Origin: Vicugna pacos
Taxonomy: Eukaryota; Chordata; Mammalia; Artiodactyla; Camelidae
Direction of reading: 5' to 3'
Length of the DNA: 64,000 nt
Assembly (NCBI RefSeq): GCF_048564905.1
Contig: NC_132988.1
Span: 68,628,001 to 68,692,000, forward strand
Within the stretch, counting starts at the first letter, position 1; the number at the start of each line of letters is the position of its first letter. Under the pieces are notes generated by a model. The model worked only from the letters and a program-made list of their open reading frames with translations. It made no database searches and was not told the origin of the DNA. Positions 1 through 14,200 of the stretch are shown piece after piece. The position numbers and the translations under genes were made by a program.

Positions 1-845
1 AAAAAATGCTCAATATCGCTAATTGTCAGAGAAATGCAAATCAAAACTACAATGAGATATCACCTCACACCAGTCAGAATGGCCATCATTCAAAAGTCCA
101 CAAACCATAAATGCTGGAGAGGCTGTGGAGAAAAGGGAACCCTCCCACACAGTTGGTGGGAATGTAGTTTAGTGCAGCCATTATGGAAAACAGTATGGAT
201 ATTCCTCAAAAGACTAAAAATAGACTTACCATATGATCCAGCAATCCCATTCCTGGGCATATATCCAGAAGGAACCTTAATTTCATAGCAGCATTATTTA
301 CAATAGCCAAGACATGGAAGCAACCTAAATGTCCATCAACAGATGACTGGATAAAGAAGCTGTGGTATATTTATACAATGGATCCTACTCAGCCATAAAA
401 GGAATAAAATAATGCCATTTGCAGCAACATGGATGGACCTGGAGAATGCCATTCTAAGTGAAGTAAGCCAGAAAAAAAAAGAAAAATACCATATGATATC
501 ACTTATATGTGAAATCTAAAAAACAAACAAACAAACAAATGTATTTACAAAACAGACTCACAGACATAGAAAACAAACTTATGGTTACCAGGTGGGAAAG
601 GGAATGGGAAGGGACAAATTGGGATTTTGAGATTTGCAGATACTAACTACTATATACAAAATAGATAAACAAGTTTCTACTGTATAGCACAAGGAACTAT
701 ATTCAATATCTTGTAGTAATTTATGGTAAAAAATAATACGAAAACAAATATATGTATGTTCCTATATGACTGAAGTATTGTGCTGTACACCAAAAATTGA
801 CATAACATTGTAAACCGACTATACTTCAATAAAAATATATTTAAA
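1..845 (+). repeat. L1 LINE 3' end (cetartiodactyl type)
   Basis: The 5' part translates to the C-terminus of L1 ORF2 ([20 protein letters not shown] at about 172-243). It is followed by the usual L1 3' UTR text and ends in 'cttcaataaaaatatattt' with an A-rich tail. The left end runs off the window, so full length is unknown; only the last ~850 bases are here. The reading frame does not stay open past 288. It is a dead fragment of the same L1 type as the copies at 38.4 and 43.6 kb. Confidence 0.9.
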
Positions 846-3282
846 AAAATTTTTAAAAGAAGCCTTGTTTTTAAGACAAAAAGGGGAACAGAGAAGAAAA
901 AAAAGAAAAAGAGCTAAATTAAAAAAATTTTTAAAGCCAGCTCAAAAACGTATTTACAAACAATTGTAATTGTTCAGAGGAGAAAAGTTATAAAATAAAT
1001 AGAGATAATTGGAGTAAAAGAGGAAAAGTCACAAAGGACTGGTTTCATAATACTTTTTTGAGTTAAGCACTTCTTTAGTGTTTTTAAAGATTAAAGAGGC
1101 TTTGTTGTTTTCTCAGACTGATCCACTGCTACTAAAAGTTCACCCATTCAATAGCTTAGCTGGCTTTTTAAAACATGTATTATTTCATGACAACCAGCCA
1201 GCCTTATGGTAAAGGGAACAAGGGTAAATAGAGAAACAATCAAGTGAGGTTTAGTGGCAACTCCCAATAATCCATATGGCTAAGGCTGAAATCAAAGCTC
1301 CAGCCTCTACATGAAGGGCACAGGCAGAGACTAGGGTCACCCAGCATCATGATTCCCACTTCACCTTCATAAATACACTGTCCACTATGTGCCCTACCAC
1401 TTGCAAGCTCATCACAGCATACACACAGTACACCCAGGACCATAATTCCTACTCAGTTTCTACAAAATCTAACAAAGACAGCCAGGTACTTGGAGCAGTT
1501 ATACCTTTACACACCTCCTTGGACACATACAGACCTAAAAGATATTTAGAGACTAATTTAAAGTCAACTATTATGGTACAATTTTATTATTTGTGGAACT
1601 AAATTCAGGGCATTGGAGGGCTACAAAATGCAGTGTTATTTGGCCCAGGAGGAAGGACATGGCACCTCTCATGCCTTGAAAAAACAGCACCTTGTGCAAC
1701 CACTGGATGAATTTATGCACACAGTCATACCAAGTAGGAACCAGCTTTTGGCATCAAATTCAAAAATTCTTAATATTTAAATGCCAATATTAAAATAAGC
1801 AGTCATCATCACTACACACAGAGCCACAGAGAACAGGAGAATCCAATTTCAGCAAAGATAGCACAGCTTGTTCTTATCAATGAAAAGTATAACTGTCCTA
1901 TTTATTTATTGAGAAGTGAAATCTTTATTTTGGAAAGTTAGATTTCTAAAGATATCTGAACATAATTCCTTCAATGAATTTCTCAATTCAGATTTTCACG
2001 AGATTGTATTATCATGAATAGCTGAGAATTCATTTGTCATTTTGCCTTTCTTTTCTATAACTGCATCCACAGGGACTAAACTATATTTGACTTCAAAAAG
2101 AACACTATGTTCTGGTAACCTTATATAATATGAATCAAATCAAATCACTGAGTTGAATGTTGACATACCATTCCAATTAATTTTCAATATATATTAAATA
2201 CATACTAACTAAATATACTAAACTAAATACATATGTTGGCCTGCCTTTTGAGGATGGTCAATGATTTATGACAATAACACATGGTTAATATTCACCTTTG
2301 TTCCCTAAATATCTTCATATACAAAGTTTCTATACTTGAAAAACTCCAAATTCATCAAGAAAAGCATCTTCTAAATCTTACTGCTGTAAGCTCATTTTCC
2401 TGGACTGTTATTATACATAATAAGAGACTTGATTTGACAGCTCCTATAATAACACATTATACATTTTACTTTGGATGTGTTATTTTACCTTAAACTCTTG
2501 TGATGGCAAAACCACTTTTCTTGAAGCTGATTGGTTGTACAAGTCTACAACAGTGCTTAAATGTGACCCAAGCTCTCTGACAAGGAGAAATCTTTATTTT
2601 AAGCCTTTTGGGCACAGAATATGACATCTTCATGAAGAATTTTTGTTTTATTATTAAGAAATAAATAAATGTGTCTTGCTCCTTGAGATATCCCTGGCTT
2701 CAGCAACTCATAGTCATTTCCACTGTAGACCATTAAGAATATATTTCAAAGACAGGCTAGCAAGTTTCAAGTAAAAGCTATTTTTAATATATTGGAGCTT
2801 CTAACTGGCGTCGGGTGAGTATTAGAGATTATCAACATAAAAAATATAGTGCCAAATAATGAACTTAGATGGATGTTGGTTGACTTCCTGATTGCATTCT
2901 CTGGTGTTGGGTGATAATCATTTTTTTGCAGACTAACCTTCTGATAAAACTTTAAACTTCTTGGCTTTCTTGGTGTATTTGTTTTTCTTATAAGCTTTCT
3001 TCCAATCTACTTAGATCTCATTTAACACTGTGCTTTTGTACACGTCCCCAATGAGCAATCAAATTTTATCAACATTGCACTAAAAGTATCTCAAAACACA
3101 GTGCCTGGGTCATTTCTCTCTGATTTAGCCTTCATTCTACTCTTAAAGCAACAGAAGATTAAGCTTGATTTTGAAGATTCTCTAGTAAAGGAAGAGCTGA
3201 AGCTTTGCTATTGGTTTATTCATTTATTTGTTTCATAATTATCTGGGTTTCTTCTCATGCTAAATCTATACCTTTCTTAAAG
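846..3282. other. Upstream region of ENAM, no coding gene seen
   Basis: AT-rich DNA with only short open frames that match nothing I recognise. In other mammals ENAM has one or two noncoding exons upstream of the first coding exon, so they may lie here, but I could not place them from sequence alone. No CpG island is present, which fits a tissue-restricted ameloblast gene. Confidence 0.5.
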
Positions 3283-3306
3283 GCTTATGAAAATTTTGGT
3301 GAAAAA

Positions 3307-3360
3307 ATGTTGCTGCTTCAGGGCAGGCATGGAGCCTCTTTTCCTAAGCTAGATAACTGG
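3307..3360 (+). CDS. ENAM: ENAM first coding exon
   Basis: Encodes MLLLQGRHGASFPKLDNW, clearly related to the human N-terminus, and ends at donor TGG|gtgagt. The ATG has A at -3. The 5' edge is uncertain: a pyrimidine-rich stretch ending in AG at 3281-3282 is a possible acceptor, which would make the exon 3283-3360. Frame and phase join directly to the next exon (AAC TGG | GTA CCA). Confidence 0.9.
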
Positions 3361-6300
3361 GTGAGTATTTTCATTTATTTTTCCTAATACAAACAGGTCA
3401 CATATCAAACTAAATATTGTCATAAGTATACTTGAGAGGATAAAACACTAAATATGTCAGAAGAAACAAAGAGCATCTTAGTTCACAGATGGGATGTTAG
3501 AACTAAGTTACACAGTCATTATATCCCATAGCAATCATTGTAAGTGGTATTTTCAATTTTTAAAAAAATAGCTAAGCATAGCCTTTCATCCAATCATGAA
3601 CTTTAAGAGATGAAAGGAATCTTAATAGTCATCCAACATAATACTAATTTTATAAAAGAGAAAATGAGTGACATTTTATATTTGTAAACTAAAAGACCAC
3701 ATCTTCCCACATGAGTGTGTAACATTATCAAGAATTTCAGTGACAGCTACTATAAAGATTAGATGGAAAATTATGCAAGAGAAATTAAGCACACAAAAGT
3801 TCCCCCAAAATCTTGGGCCATAATCTTAGAAAGTAGATTTAGGAAATCTAAATACATTTCACCACTATTCTCCTTATTAACTTCCTTATGTTGTTGTAGC
3901 CTATGCTAAACACACTAATTTCAGTTATTTTTAACTCTCTACAATGTTATGTTTCTGAAAATCTTTAATTAGCAGGAAAAGCATTTACATATTACTGCTT
4001 CCTTTGTTTAATTACACTCTCCAGTTTCTCTGATATATAAAAGGTAATTGATTACACCTACAGTTTAGGAAAATGATGAAGTATCCTTTAATTATATTTC
4101 TTCTACGGGATGCAAACAAAAGGATGAGCATTGGCTCAAATCAATACCAGATGCGTATCATGCCCAGAAAAAGGAAGAAGAAACAAAAGGAATGAGAAAA
4201 CATTGGTATCTCTATCCTGGTTACCATGCTAGGAATTGTGTTGCACCTGATATACCATGAAAATATATAATTCTGATTAAAATCTTTATTTTTGTCTATT
4301 GTATGTGCAAATGGAACAGTTTTCTTAAGGAGTTACCCAAGTAAATGCTTTAGGATAAACCTTGCTCAAAGGTGTAAATACAAGTCCTAATTATACAAGG
4401 CTTACATAATTAACTAGAGTGGGATAAGTAAAATCCATGAAAACAATCTCCAAATTTCATATTTAAGTATATAATTTCAACCTTCTGCTCTATGTTTAAT
4501 CCAAGTGTCTAACAAAGAGATAAATTTACAGTTTTGCCTATTTTTTCCTATTTCTCTTACCAAACCTTGAGCAGAAGTGATTTGTAAAAAGATAAACTAA
4601 AAACAATAATAATAATAGAAACAACAATAGAGGAAAGAAGAAAGCATAGGATTCTAGAATATTCCAGTTTATATAATTAGCCTCTATATAATGAAATGTG
4701 GTCTACGGCACCTTAGAACGTAGCTCAAAGTACTGATTTTGGACTGTGCCATCACTGAAACTGAGATTATTCTGAACAGTGAATATAGCCAGACATTACT
4801 AGGCCTTTTTAAACTAGCCTAGCAACTAGAAATTCAAAATCACCAATCTTCATATTTTTTAGATAAATTCCTAATTTCTAATTCCCACATTCCAGTGCAA
4901 CGAGCCATCGTCTCAAGTATCAATGTTTTCTCTCTCTCTCTGCCTCTCTTACTGTTTTCTTTCCTTTTTAACTGACCCCTTAGTCAGCTTATAACAGCAC
5001 CAGGTAATAACTATCTCATAGTTTCATTATGTAAAATAAACATGGCAGCAGAGGTCCCTATCACTATTTATATCTGCACTCTCCTTGACAGGCAGATGGG
5101 CTAGTGCCTAGATAATCACCAAGTGCCCTCAGCATAATTATATCACAGATCAAAAATAAAATCCAGTTTTGTATTCCAGGTACCAAGTGGAAAAATGAAG
5201 ATTCTCTTGGTCTTTCTAGGTCTGCTTGGTTATTCTGCTGCCATGCCAGTGAGTATTAAAAATAATTAGGTCTTTTCTTTACGTTTTATTGTTGCATAGC
5301 TTGGGGACAGTTATTGGGCTGATTTCAACTGATGTTCTGAATTTATCACAAACATTCTCTCCTTCCAGATGCAAATGCCCCGAATACCTGGATTTAGCAG
5401 TAAAAGTGAGGAGGTATGTATGTTCAGTCTCAGGAAAGACATTTTCCAGAGCCCTGTCCTGAGAGTTCATTTTAAAGGGAGAATATTGGGAAACTTTCTG
5501 ACATAAAATTTCTCATGAACAAGGTAGAGAGACTCTATATCTCTTAAGCTCTCAAATCAAGGCGAAGTAGTTACTTCCCCAGTATTATCCCACCTATGTG
5601 CTTCAATATTTCTTTTCAAGATAAACATGAATTCCGTTAAAGTATAGTTAATGTTAGCTTCTTTGCTAAGTTTTCAAGCTGGCAAAGGTAGCCATTCCAC
5701 CAACGGTTGTTATAAGGTAAACACTTAAGTATATATTTTACATGACTCGTACCCAAGATCATTAGCCAAGCTCAAACCACAACAGAAAGGAGAATCATCT
5801 TTTCATAGAAATATCACATTCGTAAACTCTGAACTCCAAAAGTAGAGCAGAATATTCAAAAACTTCAGTGTAGACAAGATTTTTATTCTCTATTACTCTA
5901 TATTGATTCTTTTCAAAATAAAATTCTGACTTAAAAATAAAATGCCATGGAAGTTTTTTAATTGCATACTTATTTTAAATTCATGCGTAATTAGTAAAAG
6001 ACTTTATGACTGTTGTACCTAAAAACCAGAAGTTTAACTTATTTCTTGTGATTTCATTGAATAAAAAATTTTCACTTTGTGCCACATTAATGCATTCCTT
6101 TGGTCACAGATGATGCGCTACGGTCACTTCAACTTTATGAATTCCCCACATGTAAGTTTCACTTTATATTATTTCTAATGATTTCTTGTTTATATATAGA
6201 TAATTATAAGGTTTGTCTTAGCTAATAAAGATATCAATAGACATCCATGATTTAATTAATCATTATAAGAGTTTCAAGGAAGAAAAATCATTTCACCTGT

Positions 6301-9300
6301 CCTCTTACACCAAACTATCTTCTTATTCATTAATACGGTATTTTCATGTAGATAAAAACTTTTCTTAATTACAAGGTTTCTTCATGTCTGAAAGAAATTG
6401 GTTCTGGAAAAAGATTACATAAGATATATTTACAAATAATGAGAACAAAAAGTAGCATAAGTAAATACTGAGGGGTCTAAATTTTATTTGAATTATCTTG
6501 AAAGATAACACTAAAATTATGAAATAAGTTTTCATGCAACCTTTAAAATTTAGGTTATACTTCCTACTATGTGCTAAGTCTTAGAGCTAATTAAAAATGA
6601 ACCAAGTATCAGTTGAATCTTTTGGCACAACTTTTCTGAAAAAAATTATATGATAGGACAATAACATTATATGTTACTTTGACTTTTGTGACATGATAAT
6701 GAGAACCAATGAGGGGGGTGGAATCAAAGACTTCACCAATTTTTCTCTTAATCCTTTTCATTCACGTCATTCTCTTTTAAAGCCCCTCACCTAAAATCAT
6801 CATCATTGTCCATTTTCTCTTCTTCAGCTACTGTTTGGCCCAACTCTTTCAAACACTCATTCTCAGTTCTAGCAATTTTGCCAATGATTTGAAATTTTCA
6901 CCAACTTAATTGTCATGAAATTCTACATCTTAATGCAAGATTTGGTACTTCACCTTCCACTGATCTGCATGGCACTTGCATTATTTGTATGTCATTGTAT
7001 TGTTTGTATATTGTTTGCTTGTACATCATCCATAACAGAGAGAGACTGATTAATGAAGAATGGAGGTAGAAAGTGGTGTTAAATCAGAGAGGGAGGGTGT
7101 TTGAATGGGACTCGTTGTTGAAAGCGGTCAATTTATACATTAGCATTTTCAGATTATAACTACTTTTGCTTCCCTGCAACCCTGTAATGGTGAAGATTTT
7201 CACAATGAAAACAGAACTGATGAGGATTCACCCATAATCAAGAAGCCTAGGCACCATGGAATTTTTATTCTTTCCCTCTTTCTCTTTTCGTTTCGACACT
7301 CTCTCTTCCTTTGTCTTCTTTTTGCTCTTTCTCCTCCTTGTCCAGCCTGTAACAAGGCACAGGAGTTCTGAATTTGCCATCAACTCCTATGTAACCTGAC
7401 TTGTACACTTCCTACCAGAGTTAGGGCTTCAGAGTTAGAAAATCATAAGTCAAATTCTTAAACTGAAATTTCTCACCTAATTCTGCCTTTTGCTTTGTTT
7501 GTTTGGTTGGTTGGTTTTCTGAAAGACTGATATTCATTTCTCTAAGACAATATGTAAAGAAATGCTAGCTACAAATCTTGAAGCTTCCATTGTTAAGTTT
7601 CATAGGCTTTTTAAGATCCTTAGCTGAGTTTTAGAGATTGACAGTAGAGAGAGGGGACAGCTGGAATCTCGGCCGTCATGTGATTTTGCTGTTATTTGTT
7701 ACCCTTGCAGATGGCACACCTGGGCCCCTTGTATGGCCATGGTATGCAGATTCCTCAGCTCTTCCCACAGTATCAGATGCCCATGTGGCCTCAGCCACCA
7801 CCCAAGGTGAATCACCCACAGAAACCTTCATCTCCCTCAACACCCAATCACCAGAGCAACACTGATCAAGCCCCAGAGACCCAGCAACCCGACCAGCCTC
7901 AACCTCAAAAGCTCCCACCAAAATGGCCTTCAAAGCAGCCATCACCCACCCCAACTCAGCCCCAAGAGGAAGCCCAGACACCTGAGGTGAGGCTTGCCCA
8001 CTAAAATTCCAAACCAGAGTCATAAATGGTCTCAGAGGGACTGGGAGGCCATGCAACCCCTACAAACACACTTCCTCCAATGCTCCTCAGTATGGGTACT
8101 GCTATGTATGAAACAGAATCACTAGTTTTGACACTTTTTCCAAGGTGATGCTGTCACCACCTATCCAAAACTGCCTAGCAAGTTTATTCCAGCCTTCATC
8201 TGATTAAAAGTTACCCAGACTTAAACTGTCACCCAAAGAAACTCCTTTTAAAATACAGAGGCAACATGGTATAAACATGAGCACCAACAGAAGAGTCAGA
8301 GAACAGAGATTTGAATTCTATCCCAGCCCTTATTAGTTGTATTATCTCGATCAAGTCACTTTGCCTTTATAGACTCCAGGTTCATCATGAGTAAACGAAA
8401 TGTGCTCTAAGTCCCTTCCAGATCTATGTTTTGATGATCTAAAATATTGCCCTGAAAGTTAACACTGCTTCCAGGACTTCAGGATGGCATGAGTGTAGTC
8501 CTGACTTAAATGCAGATGGTTTCTCAAGATCTCATTCAGTGTGGAGCTTCTAAAATACTCTTTTAGTCAACTAACATTCATTATCAAACACTATTATAGA
8601 TGTAGAGAATACAAAACTGAATCAAAGGACATTTTTGGATTTGAATCCTGGCTTCAATCATTTACCAGATATGAGATTTGGGGCAAGTGACTTAATTTCT
8701 CTGAACCTCAGAATCTACAGTGAAATAGGGATAATAATAGCACATATCTTCTGCGGTTATGCAAGGATTAAATGAGCTTACCAATATAAAATGCTCAATA
8801 AATTGGGAATTCGAAAATGGCACTTCTTAGGGAGTGATGGAAATGTTAGCTATCTTGATTGTGGTAGTGGTTTCATTGGTGTGTACATCTATCAAAATTC
8901 ATCAAACTGTACATTTGAAATATGTAGTTTACTGCACAGTAACCATACCACAATAAAAGTGTTAAAAAAAAAAAACTATGGTTACAAAAGAGGAAAGGGC
9001 AGGGAGGGGTAAATTAGGGGCTGGGGATTAACAGACACACATAACTGTATATAAAACAGATAAAAATCAAGGACCTACTTTATAGCACAGGGAACTATAT
9101 TCAATTTCTTATAATAACATATAATAGAAAAGAATCTGAAAAGAAAAATATATATGTATGTATATGTACAACTGAATCACTTTGCTATACACCTGAAACT
9201 AAGGCTGTAAATCAACTACACTTCAATAAAATTTTTTAAAATCAAAAATATACATATATAAAATGCTCAGCACAGTACCTAGAACATAAGTGCTCAATAA

Positions 9301-11238
9301 TACTAATTATTGTTATTATTATTATCTCTGCCCTTTAAAAAATTCACAGTTAAAAGCAAAAGAAAATGTAGATTTCCAAGTTTCAAATAATTGTCTTTAA
9401 TTAAAAAGTTTGTTTCATTTTTCATCTGCTCTTCTCATTTCCACATCAACCTGATTCTTCTGTTCTCTCTAGGCATTCCTACCATTCGGCAATGGGCTAT
9501 TTCCCTACCAACAGCCACCGTGGCATGTTCCACACGTGAGTTTTTTCCCTTATGCTAGAAATGAAAAATAATATTAGCATGTTCTGTCCCATACTAATCT
9601 GAATTCATATGTTCTAAATGAAATGCCATATACCAATCAGAAAAGAGTATGAAACAAAATCATCACATCAGTAGGAAAAAAAAGAATTTGTACTCAAATT
9701 GGTGAGATGAACACAGCCTAAATGACCCAAGACTACTACTAACTTAGTTAATGAATTAATTTTAAAGGGCTATGCTCCTTTATTACTATTCCTCACCTAA
9801 GACATCAGAAAACACAAGGATTATCCTCATTTAGTGTAACAGGAAAAATGGGACAAAATGGAGTTTGAAAATCATAAGATGAGCTATGAAATCAGACTAA
9901 GATTTTTCCATCATATCTTATTATTTCTAGTCAAAGATATTTCATTATAAAGAATTGTGTAACATAATAATTACAAGAATCCTTTAAAGTTTAAAATCAT
10001 TAAAGCATAATATTGAAATTGCATGACAACCATTTAAAGTAAGAATCACAAAATATACTATTTGTACTAAATAAATATTAAAGGCCAGGTGAAGTTAAAT
10101 TAATAACAACAACAACAATAAATATTTGATGACTCTTCATTCAGCTATGACATTGATTTTCCTTGTCTACAACTTTATAAGCAAGAGGCTTCTTATCACC
10201 AAGGAACAATTCATTTCAAGGAGTAAAAGTTCTCTACTTTTTTTTCCTTAAAAAGAGTGACATCCTTTTAACCAGTAATACTGAACTAAGAAAACTAAAG
10301 CAGTACCAGGTGAAGATTTAAAGAGCACATAAACCTGATTCTCTTGCTGAAATAGCTATTAATCTCATCTACATAGAACTTCTTGAAAGTCTGTGGGAGC
10401 TGAACTAATTTTCTAAACCCTCCCCTGAGAAGAAACTCAGCCTCCAAGTTTGATTTGGAAAATAAACCTTGGTTTATTAAATATTACATTTAATAATAAA
10501 AAATAAATATAAATAAAGTATTATAGTAATAATCCAGAAAGAATTATCAATTTGTCACTTTAAATGTGAAGTACATTCTCAAAATAACATCATTATTTAA
10601 TCTCTATTATTAGATATTCAAATATGGATGTTTGGATCTTAATACCACTCAAATCTATGTGTGTGTGTGCACGCGTGTGTGTCTGTATTGGTGACGGGGC
10701 AGGGCAACTGTGAGGAGATGCAGCCTCATGTGGTATTTTGAGTAAGACAACCTAGGATCCCGCTGAAGCCTTTGTATTCACTGATGGTTATGTCATAATT
10801 ATTAATCGCTAGATTGTAAGAGCTAATGACTCATAAGCTAAAAGGTGGTAACAGTGCTAACACTGACTTGAACTATTTTAAAACACCTTGAGCTTTACAA
10901 ATAGCAGCATAGAAAGTGCTTTTCTCTGTGTTCATTGTGTTTTTCACCTTTCAGAGGGTACCAACAGGCTATGGACGTCCACCAGTCAGCAATGAAGAAG
11001 GCGGGGTAAGTACAAGCAAAACTGTACTTCTCATTACGAATTACAATCCGAAAGTTTCTGCTTGTTTAATCCCCATCTAATAAGAAAGTTAAAATCCAAC
11101 ACATGAACCTGTAACTCAAGTAGTCATGATTTTAAAAAGAAGTGAAACAAACCAAGTCAGTAACCTAAAATAAAATAAATGTGATATATCATTTCTCCTC
11201 TACATGTATTAAAATCACTCTCTCTCTCAGTCTCCTTA

Positions 11239-11269
<31 letters not shown>

Positions 11270-14200
11270 AAGAAGGCTAATCTAATAACTTTTGCTCAGG
11301 GTTGATGCTGGACTCTAAACAGTGATGGGACAACTAGTGAACAGGAATGAAGTAAAATTATCTTAGAATGTTATCCCTCGGAGGGAGTTAAGTAATCACT
11401 TAATGCCCTCATTGTACAAATAAATTGAAGCCTAGAAAAAATAAATTACTATCCAATTTCACCTACTGAGCCAATTGATAAACTGGACCCAAAACCTAAG
11501 TCCTCTGATATTCTGTCCAATGTTTTTTTAGGACACCACACTAGGAGAGGGGCCAAATGCATGTCACAGAGTGATACACTGTTTAAATATTCTAGCACTG
11601 TGTCATCAAAAAGCCATTGCAGTGATTGTGGCACAGCACCCCACCCCTAGAGCAAACTTCGTCTTTCTCCCTAAATAACTGCTACATCACCAGTGAAATA
11701 CAGAAAACTGACAGCTCTGGAGCATGGGGGCTGAGGGGCAAGTAGTTAAAATAATGACATTGAAAACTCCTATGTCAGTAACGGCATAAGGTGCTTTCAG
11801 ATGTATCATTGTCAAATAATCCCCAATAAAAATTATTCAAACAAGTGTATGCAACCTAGAAATGCGTTCAGATTTTCACAAACGTTTCACGAGACAGTGA
11901 AGCAGGCAGTTAGCACAGGCATTAAGAAATCTGTATTCCATCTCCTGGGGACACTGCCTGATTTCCTGCATGCTGTCAGAGACATATCCTCACCCATCTG
12001 TCTCTTCATCTCTATCCACAGATAAGGATTAAAATACTTTTTCTCTAGATTGCATTTGTTTTAAAAGAAAAACTAAATGACCGAAATGTCTAACAAACAC
12101 ACTGACTGACAGAGCTCATGATGATTACATCATTCATTAACCAAACATTTACTAAGCAATTCCCACTGTGATAAAGTGCTGGGGAAAACAAAAATGAGAA
12201 GAATGCTTTCACACAAAAACTTCACATGGGAGAGTGAAGTGGGAGAATCCCAGAAAAATAGGCAACCAAAATTCAGTGGGATAATTGCCAAAGCAGAAGC
12301 CTATACTTCTGTGGACATCCAGGAGTAGAGCCTAATTCTGCCCAAGGAAGCCAGGACAGAGAAGGGAGCATTCAGGCTGAGTCCTGAAGATGAATCAAAT
12401 TCTCCGGGAGGGATAAACGTGTAGGTGAAGAGAAAGTTCAGTCTGCAGAGGCCATGTGCAAAGGAACTGGAACAAAGAACGGAGTACTCAGAGAGCTCGT
12501 AGTAGTTGTGACTTTTTAAAATTATTATTTATTGTAGTAAGGACACTTAATTTACCCTCTCAACAAATTCTGAAGTATACAATACAGCACTGTTGCCTAT
12601 AGGTACAATGTTCTACAGCAGATCTCAAGAGCTTATTCATCTTGCTTAACTGAAACTTTAAGCCCATTGATTAGTAACGCCCCACTTCCCCCTCCCTCCA
12701 GCCCTTGACAATCACCATTCCACTTTTTGATTTTATGAATGTGACTGTTTCAGATACCTCATATAATGGAATCATTCAGTATTCATCTTTCTGTGACTGG
12801 CTTATCTCTTAGCATAATGTCCTCAAGGTTAACCCATGTTAGTACATATTCAGGGTCTCCTTCTTTTTGAATATCATTGAGAATAGTGCTACAACTAGTT
12901 GTGATTTACAACCACATAAAGAACAAGGGGAGGAAATGAGGCTGGATATAATTGTTATGGGCCAGATGATTATTTAAAATAATAATAATAATAATATATA
13001 ATATATAACACTTGTCAGGCACTTCCTAAGTAGCAGGCACCGAGCTTTACATACGTTACTTCATTTGACCCTCATGATAACCCCTGAGAAAGATATTATT
13101 TGATTGTCTGCATTTTACAGATGAATAAACTGAGGTCAGCCCAGAGTCATCTACTAGTACTGGTGGAATAGGGATTTTAACCTATATTTGTCTAAAGCCC
13201 CACTCTTTAGCCCCATGCTTTGTGTTATGTTATGGTTTACAGTTAATCCTGTAAAGCAAGGACAACTTTAATTAATATTTAAGGAGGAAAGTGACAGAAC
13301 TTTCCCACACACCCACCCCCACTACTACTCCACTACTCTGATGGCAACGGAGAGGCAAGATTAGAGGAAAGTAAAATTATATCCAAAGAAACTAGTAAGA
13401 AAATTGTTAGAATAATTCAGGGGTATTGGGGATAAAGGAGAGGGGACAAGGATGAAACTTGAGATTTTATAGGATCTGGTTATTAATTGTCTGGGGGAAA
13501 TACAGGAGAGAGTGGAAACTTGGGAAAATGGGTGGACAGTGGTGAATGCTGCTTAGATAGAGAATACTGGAGAATGAGGTTTTGAGGAAGATGAGTCCAG
13601 TCTGTGTACATTCAGTTGGAGGTACATGTAAGATATTTACTGCAGCAGTCTTGCTGTCTCAACCTCAGGAGACACTGTCATGGGTCAGAGCTATAGTTTT
13701 AGGAGTCACTGGCACATATCTTATTGAAAGAATTGGCCTGCAAGAGATTGCTCAAAGCAGGGGTGTAAAATGAGAACAGAATAATACGGTGGATAGAGGA
13801 TGGAATCCTAAAAAAAAAACAAACACAAACAAACAAACAAAACCTTAGACTCCAGGCCTAGGAAGAGAAAATTGAGAAGTAATGGTCAGAAAGTTAGAGT
13901 ACCAGACGAGAGAACCAGAAGGGGCAGAGGGGTCATGGAACCAAGGAGGAATCAAATTTCAAGAAAGAAAGCATAGCCACTGGTGTTAAAAGAAGTATGT
14001 GCTAATAAGATTTTTCTATCACTTTCAAAAATTCCAAGAAGCACCATAGTAGGAAACAAAGAGTAATTATCGATTTCCATCTTCTTCCCTACAGAATCCT
14101 TTCTTTGGATATTTTGGATTTCATGGATTTGGGGGCCGTCCTTATTATTCAGAAGAGATGTTTGAAGATTTTGAAAAACCCAAAGAAGAAGATCCTCCTA

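Noticed and set aside
7638-8056. Overlapping frames on both strands around ENAM 7711-7986, including a 126-residue minus frame
   Set aside because: Pro/Gln-rich codons leave all frames open. Splice sites and homology fix the ENAM frame.
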